Shown in pieces: positions 9,138 to 17,334 of a stretch of DNA of 64,000 nucleotides; the first letter of the stretch is position 1; each line of letters begins with the position of its first letter. The DNA is taken from assembly GCA_023428135.1 (NCBI GenBank), contig JAEYZG010000018.1:195643-259642 (forward strand), given 5' to 3'. The notes beneath the pieces were generated by a model. That model did no database searches. It was given only the letters and a program-made list of their open reading frames with translations, and was not told where the DNA came from. The translations under genes were made by a program, and so were the position numbers. The stretch is from Bacteroidota bacterium. Lineage in GTDB: Bacteria; Bacteroidota; Bacteroidia; Cytophagales; Cytophagaceae.

Positions 9138-10171
9138 TGAAATATCTTATAGTAATTTTAACTGTTCTTCTTCCTTTTATAGGGATTGCTCAGACCAGTA
9201 AATTCCCAGATGCAATAGTTGAATATAAGCATGCAGAGTATACATTTTCAAGTGTAAACAATGTTCATCTCAAGTATAAATTCAGAGTTGAAATTCTGAA
9301 TGCTAAAGGGCAAAAGCATGGGACTGTGTTTGTTTATACTGATAATGATGCAAAGCTTAAGTCATTTAAAGCAGTGGTTTCAGATGTGCTGGGCAATAAA
9401 GTTTCTTCTGCTTCAAAGTCAGATCTGCAAGAAGTGCATGCTCAGGATAATTCTACTTTATATTCTGATAATAAGATAAAATACAAAGAGCTGAGCTATT
9501 ATCAGTATCCCTACACTGTAGAGTATGAATATGAATTAGACTATAAAGTTTTCCTCGGTGTTTATTTTCCTTTTGTAGAAGATTATGGCCTTCCAACAGG
9601 GGAGGCACTTTTAACTATTAAGACGACCAAAGGAATAGATTTTTTATACAAGACGAATCAATTTGAAGGAATAGCAGATAGTGTAACTACCGGGAGTATG
9701 AATGTTTACACCTGGAAAAGCACAAACGTCCAGGCGATTTATCATGAAAGCTTATCTCCATCTTTTCGGATAAAGGCCCCTTCAATATTTATAACTCCTC
9801 AAAGGATAAGCTATAATGGATTTTCGGGGACAATGGATTCCTGGCAGAACTTCGGCAAATGGTCCTGGACTTTGTTGCAGAACAGAAACGAACTACCTGA
9901 AGAAACCAGAAAGACCATCTTAAAACTAACAGAAGCAGAACCTGATACGCTGAAGAAAATTCCTATACTTTATAAATACCTTCAACAGTCCACCAGATAC
10001 ATCAGTGTACAAGATGGCATAGGTGGATTTCAGCCTTTTCCGGCTGCCTATGTTGACAAGAATAAATATGGTGATTGCAAGGGATTATCTAATTACATGA
10101 ATGCAATGTTATCTGTTATTGGAGTAAATGGTATATACACCAAAATAGGAAATGGAGAGTACAAGAAGTAA
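9137..10171 (+). pseudogene. DUF3857 / transglutaminase-like protein, 5' part of a broken gene
   Basis: The 344 residues begin with a clean signal peptide (MKYLIVILTVLLPFIGIAQ), then DUF3857 and the start of a transglutaminase-like domain with the catalytic NKYGDCKGLSNYM (residues about 310-322, Cys present). Shortly after, at YTKIGNGEYKK, the frame stops. The region that would carry the catalytic His and Asp is absent, and homologous sequence resumes in another frame in the ORF at 10152. About 60 residues appear deleted along with the frameshift. The upstream gene overlaps by one base, so this was the second gene of a tandem DUF3857 pair. If translated, the product would be exported but catalytically incomplete. 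Confidence 0.65.
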
Positions 10172-10871
10172 TGCAGACAGGAAAGGACTTGCTGTTACTT
10201 CTAATGGCGGCAAACTGGTAAATACCCCTGTTTATACATCGGAGGATAACACCAGTAATATCAATGCATCCATGCTAATCAGAGAAAATGGCAGTATGGC
10301 TTGTAATGCCAGATATCTCAATTCCGGAATTATGATGGAGGAACTGCTAAGGATAAAGTCTTTGGATAAAAAAGATCAGAATCAATATCTTCTTGAAAAG
10401 TATCCTTCAAGAGAATTAACTGTTAAAAAATATTCAATTAATGAAACTGCTGATGTTTATCCTTCTTTGACTTTTGATATTGAAATGGAAGAAATGGAAT
10501 TTGCTTCCAAAACAGGTGATCTTATTTCCTTTAACCCAAATTATCTCAGAAGATTTAAAAACCCTTTTAATTCAAGTGAAGAAAGAATTAATGATATTCA
10601 ATTAGATTACGGTTATCAGCAGCATGATACGATCAGCATTATGCTACCTGAAGAATATGTGATTGAATATTTACCTGAGCCCAAAAAACTGAATACTGAA
10701 TTCGGAGAATTCAAAACTGAATTTATTCAGAAAGAAAATCAATTAATGTTCCTTCGTCATTTGATTATGTTCAAAGGTTCATTTTCAAAGGATAAGTATG
10801 GTGCCTTAGTTGATTTTTACAGGCAAATTCAAGTGGCAGATCAACAGAAAATTTTACTTAAAAGGAAATAA
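10152..10871 (+). pseudogene. DUF3857 protein, 3' part of the broken gene
   Basis: A 239-residue frame that overlaps the end of the 5' part. The first few residues (MESTRSN) are not family-like. From ADRKGLAVTSNGGKLVNTP it matches the segment that normally follows the transglutaminase domain (NR-GL-V...GG-LV-TP) and continues as the beta-rich C-terminal domain to a normal end. It has no signal peptide and no credible start of its own, so I read it as the 3' remainder of the gene at 9137 after a deletion and frameshift. A sequencing error alone would not explain the missing catalytic His/Asp segment. Confidence 0.6.
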
Positions 10872-10950
10872 TTATCCTTTCCATGTTAACTTATCCCGGA
10901 TATTTCAGTTTATTGTTATTTTAGGCGTTCTATTAACATTAAAAATATTT

Positions 10951-12984
10951 ATGAATCCACTTTTGCAGCGTTATGATACCCCTTTTGGTACAATACCTTT
11001 TGATCAGATTAAAAACGAACACTTTCTGCCTGCCATAAAAGAAGCGATAGCTTTGGGTAAAGAGGATATCAAAAGAATTACAGCCTCTAAGGAAGTGCCT
11101 GATTTTGAAAATACTATTGTGGCTCTGGAAAGAAGCGGTGAATTGGTAGGTTCTGTCTCTTCTGTTTTCTTTAATCTGAACTCTGCGGAGACGAACGATG
11201 AAATTCAAAAACTTGCAAGGGAGATTTCACCTCTGCTTTCAGAATATTCAAATGATATTTTGTTGGATCAGGAACTGTTTGTGAAGATCAAAGCAGTTTA
11301 TGATAAGAAAGATAAGCTAACCCTTTCTCCTGAACAAAATACCTTGCTGGCAAAGACTTATAAGAGCTTTGTACGTAATGGAGCCAATCTGTCTGAAGAT
11401 AAAAAGCTGAAGCTACGTGAAATCGATAAACAGTTGTCTCAATTATCACTCTTATTTGGTGAGCATGTATTAAAAGAGACCAATGACTTTTTTATGGAAG
11501 TTACTGATGAAAAGCAACTTTCAGGATTGCCTCCATTTGTAGTAGAAGCGGCTGCCATTGCTGCCAAAGAAAAAGGCAAAGAAGGCAGCTGGATCTTCAC
11601 ACTTCAGTTCCCAAGTTATATCCCTTTCATGACCTATGCTGATAACAGGGCCCTGAGGGAAAAAATGTTCTATGCTTTCGGATCCAAAGCTTTCAAAGGT
11701 GATGATAATGATAACCAGAAAATTGTGTTGGATGTAGTAAGGCTTCGTCATGAAAGAGCCAATTTGCTTGGGTATAAATCTCATGCAGATTTTGTTCTTG
11801 AAGAAAGAATGGCCGAGTCTCCATCAAAAGTAAGCGCATTCCTTGATAACCTTCTTAAGTATGCAAAACCAATTGGTGAGAAAGAGTTAAAAGAACTTTC
11901 GGAATATGCAAGATCTATTGGCGGACCGGAAAAACTGGAAAGGTGGGATATCTCTTATTATTCGGAAAAATTGAAGAAGGAAAAGTACTCTATAGATGAT
12001 GAAATGCTGAAGCCATACTTCAAGCTGGAGAATGTAATTGATGGGGTATTTCAGGTTGCCGGTAAATTATATGGCTTAAAGTTCAAAGAAATCAATAATG
12101 TGCAGGTCTATCACCCGGATGTAAAGGTATACGAAGTGTTGGATGAGCAGGATAAGCATGTTGCTGTATTCTATGCTGACTTCTTTCCAAGAGCAGGAAA
12201 GAGAAACGGCGCATGGATGACCTCATTCAGAGGCCAGAAGAAAGTGGATGGAAATGATATCAGACCGCATGTATCTATAGTTTGTAACTTTACGAAGCCG
12301 ACAGGTACTCAGCCTTCTTTGCTTACATTTAATGAGGTTACTACTTTATTTCATGAATTTGGTCATGCGTTGCATGGGATGCTTGCGGACGGAACTTATG
12401 AAAGTCTTTCCGGAACCAGTGTTTACTGGGATTTCGTAGAATTGCCATCTCAGGTGTTTGAAAACTGGGTATATGAAAAAGACAGCCTGGATTTATTTGC
12501 AAAGCATTATGAAACAGGTGCTGCTATCCCGCTTGAACTTGTTAAAAAAATCAAAGAGAGTGCAAACTTCATGGAAGCTTACCAGACTGTCAGACAGATT
12601 GGCCTTGCTCAGCTGGATATGGGATGGCATTCAGGTAAAGCGCAGGATGTTAAAGACGTCGGAGCTTACGAAAAAGAACTTCAAAAGGCAACTGATCTAT
12701 TACCACCTGCGAAAGGAGCGAATACAAGTTGTTCCTTTTCTCATATATTCCAGGGAGGATATTCTTCTGGTTATTACAGCTATAAATGGGCTGAGGTGTT
12801 GGACGCGGATGCATTTGAATTCTTTCAGGAGAAAGGCATCTTTAATAAAGACACCGCAACCCTTTTTAAGACCCACGTGCTTAGCGCCGGCGGCAGCGAG
12901 CATCCGATGGAGTTGTACAAAAGATTCAGGGGTAAAGAACCTTCTCCTGAAGCTCTGCTTAGGAGAACGGGAATGCTTAAATAA
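10951..12984 (+). CDS. dcp: M3-family peptidyl-dipeptidase (Dcp)
   Basis: A 677-residue zinc metallopeptidase, close in length to E. coli Dcp. The active site is FHEFGHALHGM with His468, Glu469 and His472; the third zinc ligand should be the Glu about 28 residues later (WDFVELPSQ). The N-terminal TPFGTIPFDQI and the C-terminal SHIFQGGYSSGYYSYKWAEV are typical of the M3A subfamily. Dcp removes C-terminal dipeptides from short peptides in the cytoplasm or periplasm. The frame is open upstream to 10810, but the ATG at 10951 starts exactly where family homology starts (MNPLLQRYDTPFG); the earlier part overlaps the preceding gene. It follows the broken DUF3857 gene by 79 bp and is not obviously related to it. 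Confidence 0.93.
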   Translation: MNPLLQRYDTPFGTIPFDQIKNEHFLPAIKEAIALGKEDIKRITASKEVPDFENTIVALERSGELVGSVSSVFFNLNSAETNDEIQKLAREISPLLSEYSNDILLDQELFVKIKAVYDKKDKLTLSPEQNTLLAKTYKSFVRNGANLSEDKKLKLREIDKQLSQLSLLFGEHVLKETNDFFMEVTDEKQLSGLPPFVVEAAAIAAKEKGKEGSWIFTLQFPSYIPFMTYADNRALREKMFYAFGSKAFKGDDNDNQKIVLDVVRLRHERANLLGYKSHADFVLEERMAESPSKVSAFLDNLLKYAKPIGEKELKELSEYARSIGGPEKLERWDISYYSEKLKKEKYSIDDEMLKPYFKLENVIDGVFQVAGKLYGLKFKEINNVQVYHPDVKVYEVLDEQDKHVAVFYADFFPRAGKRNGAWMTSFRGQKKVDGNDIRPHVSIVCNFTKPTGTQPSLLTFNEVTTLFHEFGHALHGMLADGTYESLSGTSVYWDFVELPSQVFENWVYEKDSLDLFAKHYETGAAIPLELVKKIKESANFMEAYQTVRQIGLAQLDMGWHSGKAQDVKDVGAYEKELQKATDLLPPAKGANTSCSFSHIFQGGYSSGYYSYKWAEVLDADAFEFFQEKGIFNKDTATLFKTHVLSAGGSEHPMELYKRFRGKEPSPEALLRRTGMLK

Positions 12985-13023
12985 GTTTAAAGCTAAAAGT
13001 TTAAAGTTAAAAGTCTAAAGAAT
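12985..13023. repeat. AAGTTTAAAG-type degenerate tandem repeat
   Basis: Successive GTTTAAAG / CTAAAAG / GTTAAAAG units directly follow the dcp stop codon. They match the tract at 531-606 in composition and period. No hairpin terminator is seen after dcp. Confidence 0.4.
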
Positions 13024-13081
13024 TATATCAGTTCTTGGGTGTTTTAAGCTTTAAAAAGAGATCGATCCTTTGAAGCTGATG

Positions 13082-13127
13082 CAAGCGTCTTCGCTTGTAC
13101 CTAAAATATATCAAGCGTCTCGCTTGA
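13082..13127. repeat. two short palindromes (CAAGCG-CGCTTG)
   Basis: CAAGCG...CGCTTG occurs twice (13082-13097 and 13112-13126). It looks like a degenerate relative of the CTGATGCCTTCGCTT palindromes near 52.7, 53.0 and 55.8 kb, which share the GCGAAG/CTTCGC core and the preceding GATGC. Confidence 0.4.
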
Positions 13128-13153
13128 ATTACCAATGTTAAAAATCTTTAATA

Positions 13154-13386
13154 TTAACCTGATGGCCGTGTCCTTTCAGGACATAGTCGTCAGGTTGAAT
13201 CTTTACTTTCTCATGCTGAATTATTATAGCATCTTAGTTTCATAAAAAAAGTTTTCTATCTGGCAGATTGACGATTGATATAGCAAATGATCTTGTAATT
13301 ATCAGATTCTCCGCAGGCTCAGAATGACAAAATCGAGGTATGGCGCGTAACTGAATGCTTCTAAGTTGATCTTTTTCTCAGGGGAA
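13154..13386 (+). mobile_element. MITE-like element, degenerate copy B
   Basis: From about 13171 to 13386 the sequence follows copy C in the same orientation but with many mismatches (CTCATGCTGAA, GCATCTTAG, CAGATTGACGATTG, CAGATTCTCCGCAGGCTCAGAATGAC), ending in a degraded TIR (CTAAGTTGAT...TCAGGGG). Its left end is preceded head-to-head by another copy of the terminal repeat, so 13154-13199 forms a ~46-bp imperfect palindrome centred on TCCTTTCAGGA. This looks like an old copy with a rearranged left end. The rest of the gap to 13444 holds nothing else I can identify. Confidence 0.55.
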
Positions 13387-13444
13387 GCCCAGTACTAAGT
13401 CTTTACAGTATAATAGTAATTATTTTCCCATTAAACTGATTCAT

Positions 13445-14035
13445 ATGAGACATATATTACCGTTAATGCTTATCCTGCTATTTGTATCTTGTTCTTCTGA
13501 AAAAGTAAGTAAAGAACAACAGGAACAAGTAATAACTGCTAAAAAATCTACCATTAATAAGCTGAATATAGAAGAATCGGATGATTGTGTTTTTGATACA
13601 AGTACATTTAAGTTTACATCTCAAGCTATTCATAAGTTTAATCCAAAGATTAAATTTCATTGGAATGATAATGAAAAACATGCCTTTCTTCCTTTAGAGG
13701 AAGGGGATACGCTGATACTCCATATTGGGGGATGCAATCACTTTTCCTATTGGGCAAAATACAGAACCGATTACTCCAGATTTAATGACAGCATTTATTT
13801 ATTGAATAAAGTAAAATGGATAGCTGAGAACTTTTTTGATAATGGTTTTGATAAAAATTATGTGAGGTTTATCTCTGATAGAAAATACTACCTTGAAGAT
13901 AACGGTAAGCCGCTGATGAAAAGCTATTCTATTCTAACAGATAAGTATGTTCAGGAGAATGAAATTTATGAAGGCTTTTATTTTATGCGGGATGGAGAAA
14001 GAACAGAAATCTGGATTCATGGATATGTTAATTGA
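13445..14035 (+). CDS. hypothetical lipoprotein
   Basis: A 196-residue protein with an N-terminal lipoprotein signal (MRHILPLMLILLFVSCSS; Cys16 in a good lipobox), so it should be lipid-anchored outside the cytoplasm. The mature part is polar with a Gly-Cys pair (HIGGCNHFSYW, about residues 93-103) and a second Cys (ESDDCVFD, about 48). I do not recognise the family. It is followed after 8 bp by a second, frameshifted lipoprotein gene, so the two were probably a small operon. It is surrounded by repeats of the MITE-like family, which suggests an unstable accessory locus. Confidence 0.65.
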   Translation: MRHILPLMLILLFVSCSSEKVSKEQQEQVITAKKSTINKLNIEESDDCVFDTSTFKFTSQAIHKFNPKIKFHWNDNEKHAFLPLEEGDTLILHIGGCNHFSYWAKYRTDYSRFNDSIYLLNKVKWIAENFFDNGFDKNYVRFISDRKYYLEDNGKPLMKSYSILTDKYVQENEIYEGFYFMRDGERTEIWIHGYVN

Positions 14036-14043
14036 TAACACTA

Positions 14044-14372
14044 ATGAGATTTTTTAATCTGTCATTTATATTTTTTATAATACTATTGTCCTGTAAAGGT
14101 CTTAAAGAACATCAGATGAAGAAGCGTCTATTTTATCTTTGCAGGAAGAAGCTGCAGGTATGATGTATTTGTCTATCGTGATCTGGGAAAAGCAGTTGGC
14201 TTCTTTAAAGCAAGTAGAAGAAATTAAACTTCAGCATAATATCATAATGGATGCGAATTGGACATCTTCAGGCTTGTTATTTATTAAAAGCCTTCCAATT
14301 AATGAATTCATCACACAAGGAGAAGAATCTAAAGCAGGGTTTGGTTATTATAAATTAGGATTAGCCATTTAA
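14044..14372 (+). pseudogene. small lipoprotein gene with a frameshift
   Basis: From the ATG at 14044 a lipoprotein signal peptide is read (MRFFNLSFIFFIILLSCKG), but this frame ends at 14163. Another frame, open from 14106, continues with SDEEASILSLQEEAAGMMYL and runs to 14372 (ending KAGFGYYKLGLAI). Joining them by a one-base shift near 14103-14115 gives a plausible ~110-residue lipoprotein. Neither part stands alone: the first is only a leader plus ~20 residues and the second has no ATG at its start. Family unknown. It is either a true frameshift mutation or a sequencing error. Confidence 0.5.
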
Positions 14373-14416
14373 GTCCCGTTGACGATAATCGTCACATTAG
14401 CTAAAACTTTTAAAGA

Positions 14417-14759
14417 CCTCACCCTAAATCCCTCTCCTGAAGGAGAGGGACTTTAATGTGTATGTTATTAGTTCTAATCGCTGTTAATTCAATCTGTTAT
14501 CGTTGACTGTTCCCTTCTCCTGAAGGACATAGCCGTCAACTTAAGGAGTCTTTCCTTTGTCATGCTGAACTTGTGAAGCATCTGAGCTTTCAAAATGAAT
14601 AAAACTAAGCTATCCCGCAGATTATCGATTGTTATTGCAAATTATTTTGTGACTCTCAGATCCTTCGCAGAGCTCAGGATGACCAAACAGCGAATTGTGG
14701 TTTACTAAACAACGTTAAGTTGACGGCTATGTCCTTCAGGAGAAGGGTTAGGGATGAGG
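14417..14759 (+). mobile_element. MITE-like element, copy C (226-bp core at 14517-14742) with nested outer inverted repeats
   Basis: The core has perfect 28-bp terminal inverted repeats (14517-14544 and 14715-14742; CTCCTGAAGGACATAGCC... and the reverse complement). Inside is a second inverted repeat: GTCATGCTGAAC-GAAGCATCTGAG against CTCAGATCCTTCGCAGAGCTCAGGATGAC. Outside is another pair, CCTCACCCTAAATCC at 14417 onwards and GGGTTAGGGATGAGG ending at 14759, so the unit may be larger, with a 22-bp palindrome (CCCTCTCCT-GA-AGGAGAGGG) at 14429-14450. No coding sequence. The remainder of the gap, 14760-14965, is AT-rich DNA without visible structure. Confidence 0.75.
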
Positions 14760-14965
14760 TTTAATTGGCTGGAATACGGGAAGTAAATAATTATTCCTAT
14801 TATAAATTAATGAAGATAAAATAATTATATCTGACAAGTGACAGAAAATTTATTCAATATTATCATTTATAAAAGAAGGATTTGAAAGCTGTTATAATTT
14901 TAAGATTTTTACATTCTAGATATAAAGTTTTTTTTAATACTTAGTACTTATAACTTTTAACTCAG

Positions 14966-15448
14966 ATGTATCCTCGAATAGAAACGATTCCCGGTAAAAG
15001 ACTTATCGGAAAATACCTTAAAATGTCTTTAAAAGAAAACAAGACCGTAGACCTTTGGCGAAGTTTCATGCCATTAAGAAAGACTATAATGAACCCAGTA
15101 TCATCAGATTTTTTTAGTTTGCAGGTATATGAGCAATCTGATGATTATAGGAATCCGGATGCAGAATTTATTAAGTGGGCAGCTATGGAAGTTTCCGATA
15201 ATACTGAGGTTCCACAAGGTATGGAAGCTTACTATTTATCAGGAGGTCTCTATGCTGTTTTTTTGCATAAAGGCGGTCCGCAAAACTTTCGTGAAACTTT
15301 CCATTTCATATATGAAGAATGGATGCCATCTTCCGGCTATACTGTGGATCACAGGGAACATTTCGAACTGCTTGGGGAAAAGTATAAGAATAATGAGCCT
15401 GATTCAGAAGAGGAAATATGGATACCGGTTAAGAGGAGTGAGCGTTAA
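14966..15448 (+). CDS. GyrI-like small-molecule-binding domain protein
   Basis: A 160-residue single-domain protein of the GyrI-like / AraC effector-binding family. The diagnostic half is GLYAVFLHKGGPQNFRETF (about residues 92-110), then FIYEEWMPSSGYTVD, HFELLGEKY and EEEIWIPV at the end. In multidomain regulators this fold binds hydrophobic ligands beside an HTH domain, but no HTH is present here, so it is a stand-alone effector-binding or sequestering protein. No signal peptide. It is followed by a RibD-like reductase and another GyrI-like protein, all on the plus strand with 70-110 bp gaps. Confidence 0.8.
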   Translation: MYPRIETIPGKRLIGKYLKMSLKENKTVDLWRSFMPLRKTIMNPVSSDFFSLQVYEQSDDYRNPDAEFIKWAAMEVSDNTEVPQGMEAYYLSGGLYAVFLHKGGPQNFRETFHFIYEEWMPSSGYTVDHREHFELLGEKYKNNEPDSEEEIWIPVKRSER

Positions 15449-15516
15449 ACTGTCTTTAGGAATCTGATAAAACCCAATTTTAAGAAGTAGAATTAATTAA
15501 TCAATTACAAGTAAAT

Positions 15517-16050
15517 ATGTCTAACGAACGTAAATTAGTTTTATACATTGCAGCTAGTATGGACGGCTATATTGCTGCACCTAATGATGATTTAAGTTTT
15601 CTTTCATTAGTAAATAAGGAAGGTGAAGATTATGGTTACTCCTCTTTTATCCAAACTGTTGATACCGCTATTGTAGGCAGGAAAACGTATGACTGGGTCA
15701 TGTCACATGTACCTGAATTTTCTCACGCTGATAAAGATACTTATGTCATTACAAGATCTCCAAGGCCTTCTAATGGCAAAGTCACATTCTACAATGGAAA
15801 TCTTAAAGATCTAATTGTAGAATTAAAATCAAAAAAAGGTAAGAATATCTTCTGTGACGGAGGTTCTGAAATTATTCACGAATTGCTTAAAGAAAAACTT
15901 ATAGATGAAATGACCGTTTCCATTATTCCAATACTCTTGGGAAGTGGAACCAGACTTTTTAAAGAAGGAGCGCCTGAGCAGAAGTTAAAGCTTATTTCAG
16001 CTAAACAATTTGATACAGGTTTAGCTCAGTTACATTATGTGTTTGAATGA
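15517..16050 (+). CDS. dihydrofolate reductase-like (RibD C-terminal domain) protein
   Basis: A 177-residue protein with the DHFR/RibD-C fold pattern: KLVLYIAASMDGYIA (residues 6-20), AIVGRKTYDWV (about 51-61), VITRSPRP (about 78-85), IFCDGGSEIIHELL (about 111-124) and PILLGSGTRLF (about 138-148). These are the NADPH-binding and substrate-loop positions of the family. The natural substrate of such small stand-alone members is generally unknown; they are not the folA housekeeping enzyme by sequence. Cytoplasmic. It lies between two GyrI-like proteins, which may be functionally linked, though only proximity supports this. Confidence 0.85.
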   Translation: MSNERKLVLYIAASMDGYIAAPNDDLSFLSLVNKEGEDYGYSSFIQTVDTAIVGRKTYDWVMSHVPEFSHADKDTYVITRSPRPSNGKVTFYNGNLKDLIVELKSKKGKNIFCDGGSEIIHELLKEKLIDEMTVSIIPILLGSGTRLFKEGAPEQKLKLISAKQFDTGLAQLHYVFE

Positions 16051-16160
16051 AAATAATAAGGGATATAAGCTTATTATCCCCTCAAGTTTGACGGGATTTA
16101 CCTCCCTGGTACATAATTCCATAAATTAGTTTTGTAGTTAGGTACTTAAAGAAAAATTAA

Positions 16161-16568
16161 ATGGAAAAAATCAGAATAGAAAAAGATATTAATGTGTTTT
16201 ATGTAACCGCAAAATCCTTTCCGGAAGGGATTCAAGAAGCTCATCAAAAGCTACACTCTTTAATCCCTTTTTCTAATGACCGAAAGTATTTTGGCATTTC
16301 AAGGCCGGAACAGGGAAGTGGAATAATTTACCGCGCTGCGGCTGAAGAATTGGAGCAGGGAGAAGCTGAAAGGTTTAAGCTGGAAACGTTGGTTTTAAAA
16401 AAAGGTGATTATATGAGCATAACTATAAAAGATTATGCAAAAGATATCATGAGCATTGACAGGGCATTTAAAGAGCTCCTGGCACTTCCTGATCTTGATC
16501 CGCAAGGATATTGCGTTGAGTGGTACTATCATGGAAAAGACGTTAGATGTATGATAAGGCTTAAGTAA
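16161..16568 (+). CDS. effector-binding (GyrI-like/transcriptional regulator-like) protein
   Basis: A 135-residue protein of the type often annotated in Bacteroidota as a transcription-regulator-like effector-binding protein. Supporting features are NVFYVTAKSFPEGIQEAHQKL at the N-terminus, RKYFGISRPEQGSGIIYRAAAEE in the middle and a C-terminal GYCVEWYYHGKDVRCMIRL. It lacks an HTH domain, a signal peptide and membrane segments. The bait-binding fold is inferred from the overall pattern and is less certain than for the gene at 14966. It is about 110 bp downstream of the RibD-like reductase. Confidence 0.6.
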   Translation: MEKIRIEKDINVFYVTAKSFPEGIQEAHQKLHSLIPFSNDRKYFGISRPEQGSGIIYRAAAEELEQGEAERFKLETLVLKKGDYMSITIKDYAKDIMSIDRAFKELLALPDLDPQGYCVEWYYHGKDVRCMIRLK

Positions 16569-16720
16569 AAATTGCGATTTTCTTATACCGTCCCGTAGTG
16601 ATTGTTTCTGAATATGTTTTAAATGAAATTTTTTGTAGATTATGGAATTCTTAATACCTTGAGAATCAAATTTTAAATCTTTATAAATCATTTACAACTT
16701 TCACTTAAACAAACGCTCAA

Positions 16721-17119
16721 ATGAAATTTAAAATAATTTTTACCGCCTTGTTATTTTTATCAGTACTAAGTGTAAATGCTCAGAGAGCTACTCTTATAAA
16801 AGGAAACTGGAAGTATCAGGATGTAACCGAAAAGGAAAAACTCGATTCTACAAGTATAAAAATGTTGGAAATGTTTTTCAGCGAAATAACTTTTAATATC
16901 GAAGAAAACGGTCATTATAAGGCTCAGTTTATGGGTAAAGCTGAGGAGGGAGTATGGAAACTTAACAAAGATGAATCTAAAATTACCTTCACTTCCAGTA
17001 AAGGACCTGTCAATGAAATGACAATAGTGGATGTTAGCCAGAATAATTTAATTCTGAATTTCGGAAAGCCTAATTCTATTATCCTGAAAAAGACAGATCC
17101 TGCAAAGGAAGCTAAGTAA
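16721..17119 (+). CDS. small secreted lipocalin-like protein
   Basis: A 132-residue protein with a clear signal peptide (MKFKIIFTALLFLSVLSVNAQ, cleavage after about residue 20). The mature part is beta-rich: LIKGNWKYQDV near the start, then strands ending in EEGVWKLNKDESKITF and LILNFGKPNSIILKK. The G-x-W near the mature N-terminus and the later GxW-L pattern are as in small lipocalin-like proteins of Bacteroidota, which usually bind no known ligand. No T9SS sorting domain is present, so periplasmic or outer-membrane localisation is likely. A good terminator follows 17 bp after the stop. Confidence 0.65.
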   Translation: MKFKIIFTALLFLSVLSVNAQRATLIKGNWKYQDVTEKEKLDSTSIKMLEMFFSEITFNIEENGHYKAQFMGKAEEGVWKLNKDESKITFTSSKGPVNEMTIVDVSQNNLILNFGKPNSIILKKTDPAKEAK

Positions 17120-17135
17120 CAAATATAACCAGTTC

Positions 17136-17182
17136 AAAAAGAAGCAGCTCAATTGAAATACCTAATGAGCTGCTTCTTTTTT
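17136..17182 (+). terminator. rho-independent terminator
   Basis: AAAAAGAAGCAGCTCA (17136-17151) pairs with TGAGCTGCTTCTTTTTT (17166-17182), a 16-bp stem running into a T tract. The stem is A/T-ended on both sides, so it may also serve the minus strand. Confidence 0.85.
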
Positions 17183-17187
17183 ACCTC

Positions 17188-17268
17188 TTAAACTCTTTGT
17201 AATTTTCTTATTGTTGTGGAGCTCTCATTGATAAGAGATAAAATGTAATAGCCTTTGTAAACTCTTTT
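17188..17268 (-). pseudogene. remnant of a T9SS type A sorting domain
   Basis: On the minus strand this stretch reads KRVYKGYYILSLINESSTT followed by IRKLQRV and a stop, which is the typical last strand pair of a type A sorting domain (G-Y-IL...KL). A TGA lies just upstream in frame and no start exists. It lies 67 bp beyond the end of the GH53 gene, which already has its own complete sorting domain, so it is probably the tail of another decayed gene. Confidence 0.4.
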
Positions 17269-17334
17269 TCAAGGCAGCAGGATTTTATGCTTCCTGAAAT
17301 CCAATTTTTTAGCTTGAAATCTAATATATCCTTG

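Noticed and set aside
10810..10950. upstream extension of the dcp frame
   Set aside because: The extension overlaps the previous gene and has no homology; the family start matches the ATG at 10951.
12458..13018. 186-codon plus-strand frame
   Set aside because: It lies inside dcp in another frame and crosses its stop into repeat DNA; composition is not protein-like and dcp is clearly the real gene.
15129..15467. 112-codon plus-strand frame
   Set aside because: Shadow of the GyrI-like gene at 14966, which has clear family motifs.
16051..16100. GGGATA/TATCCC hairpin after the RibD-like gene
   Set aside because: Short stem of 6 bp without a clear T tract; too weak to call a terminator.
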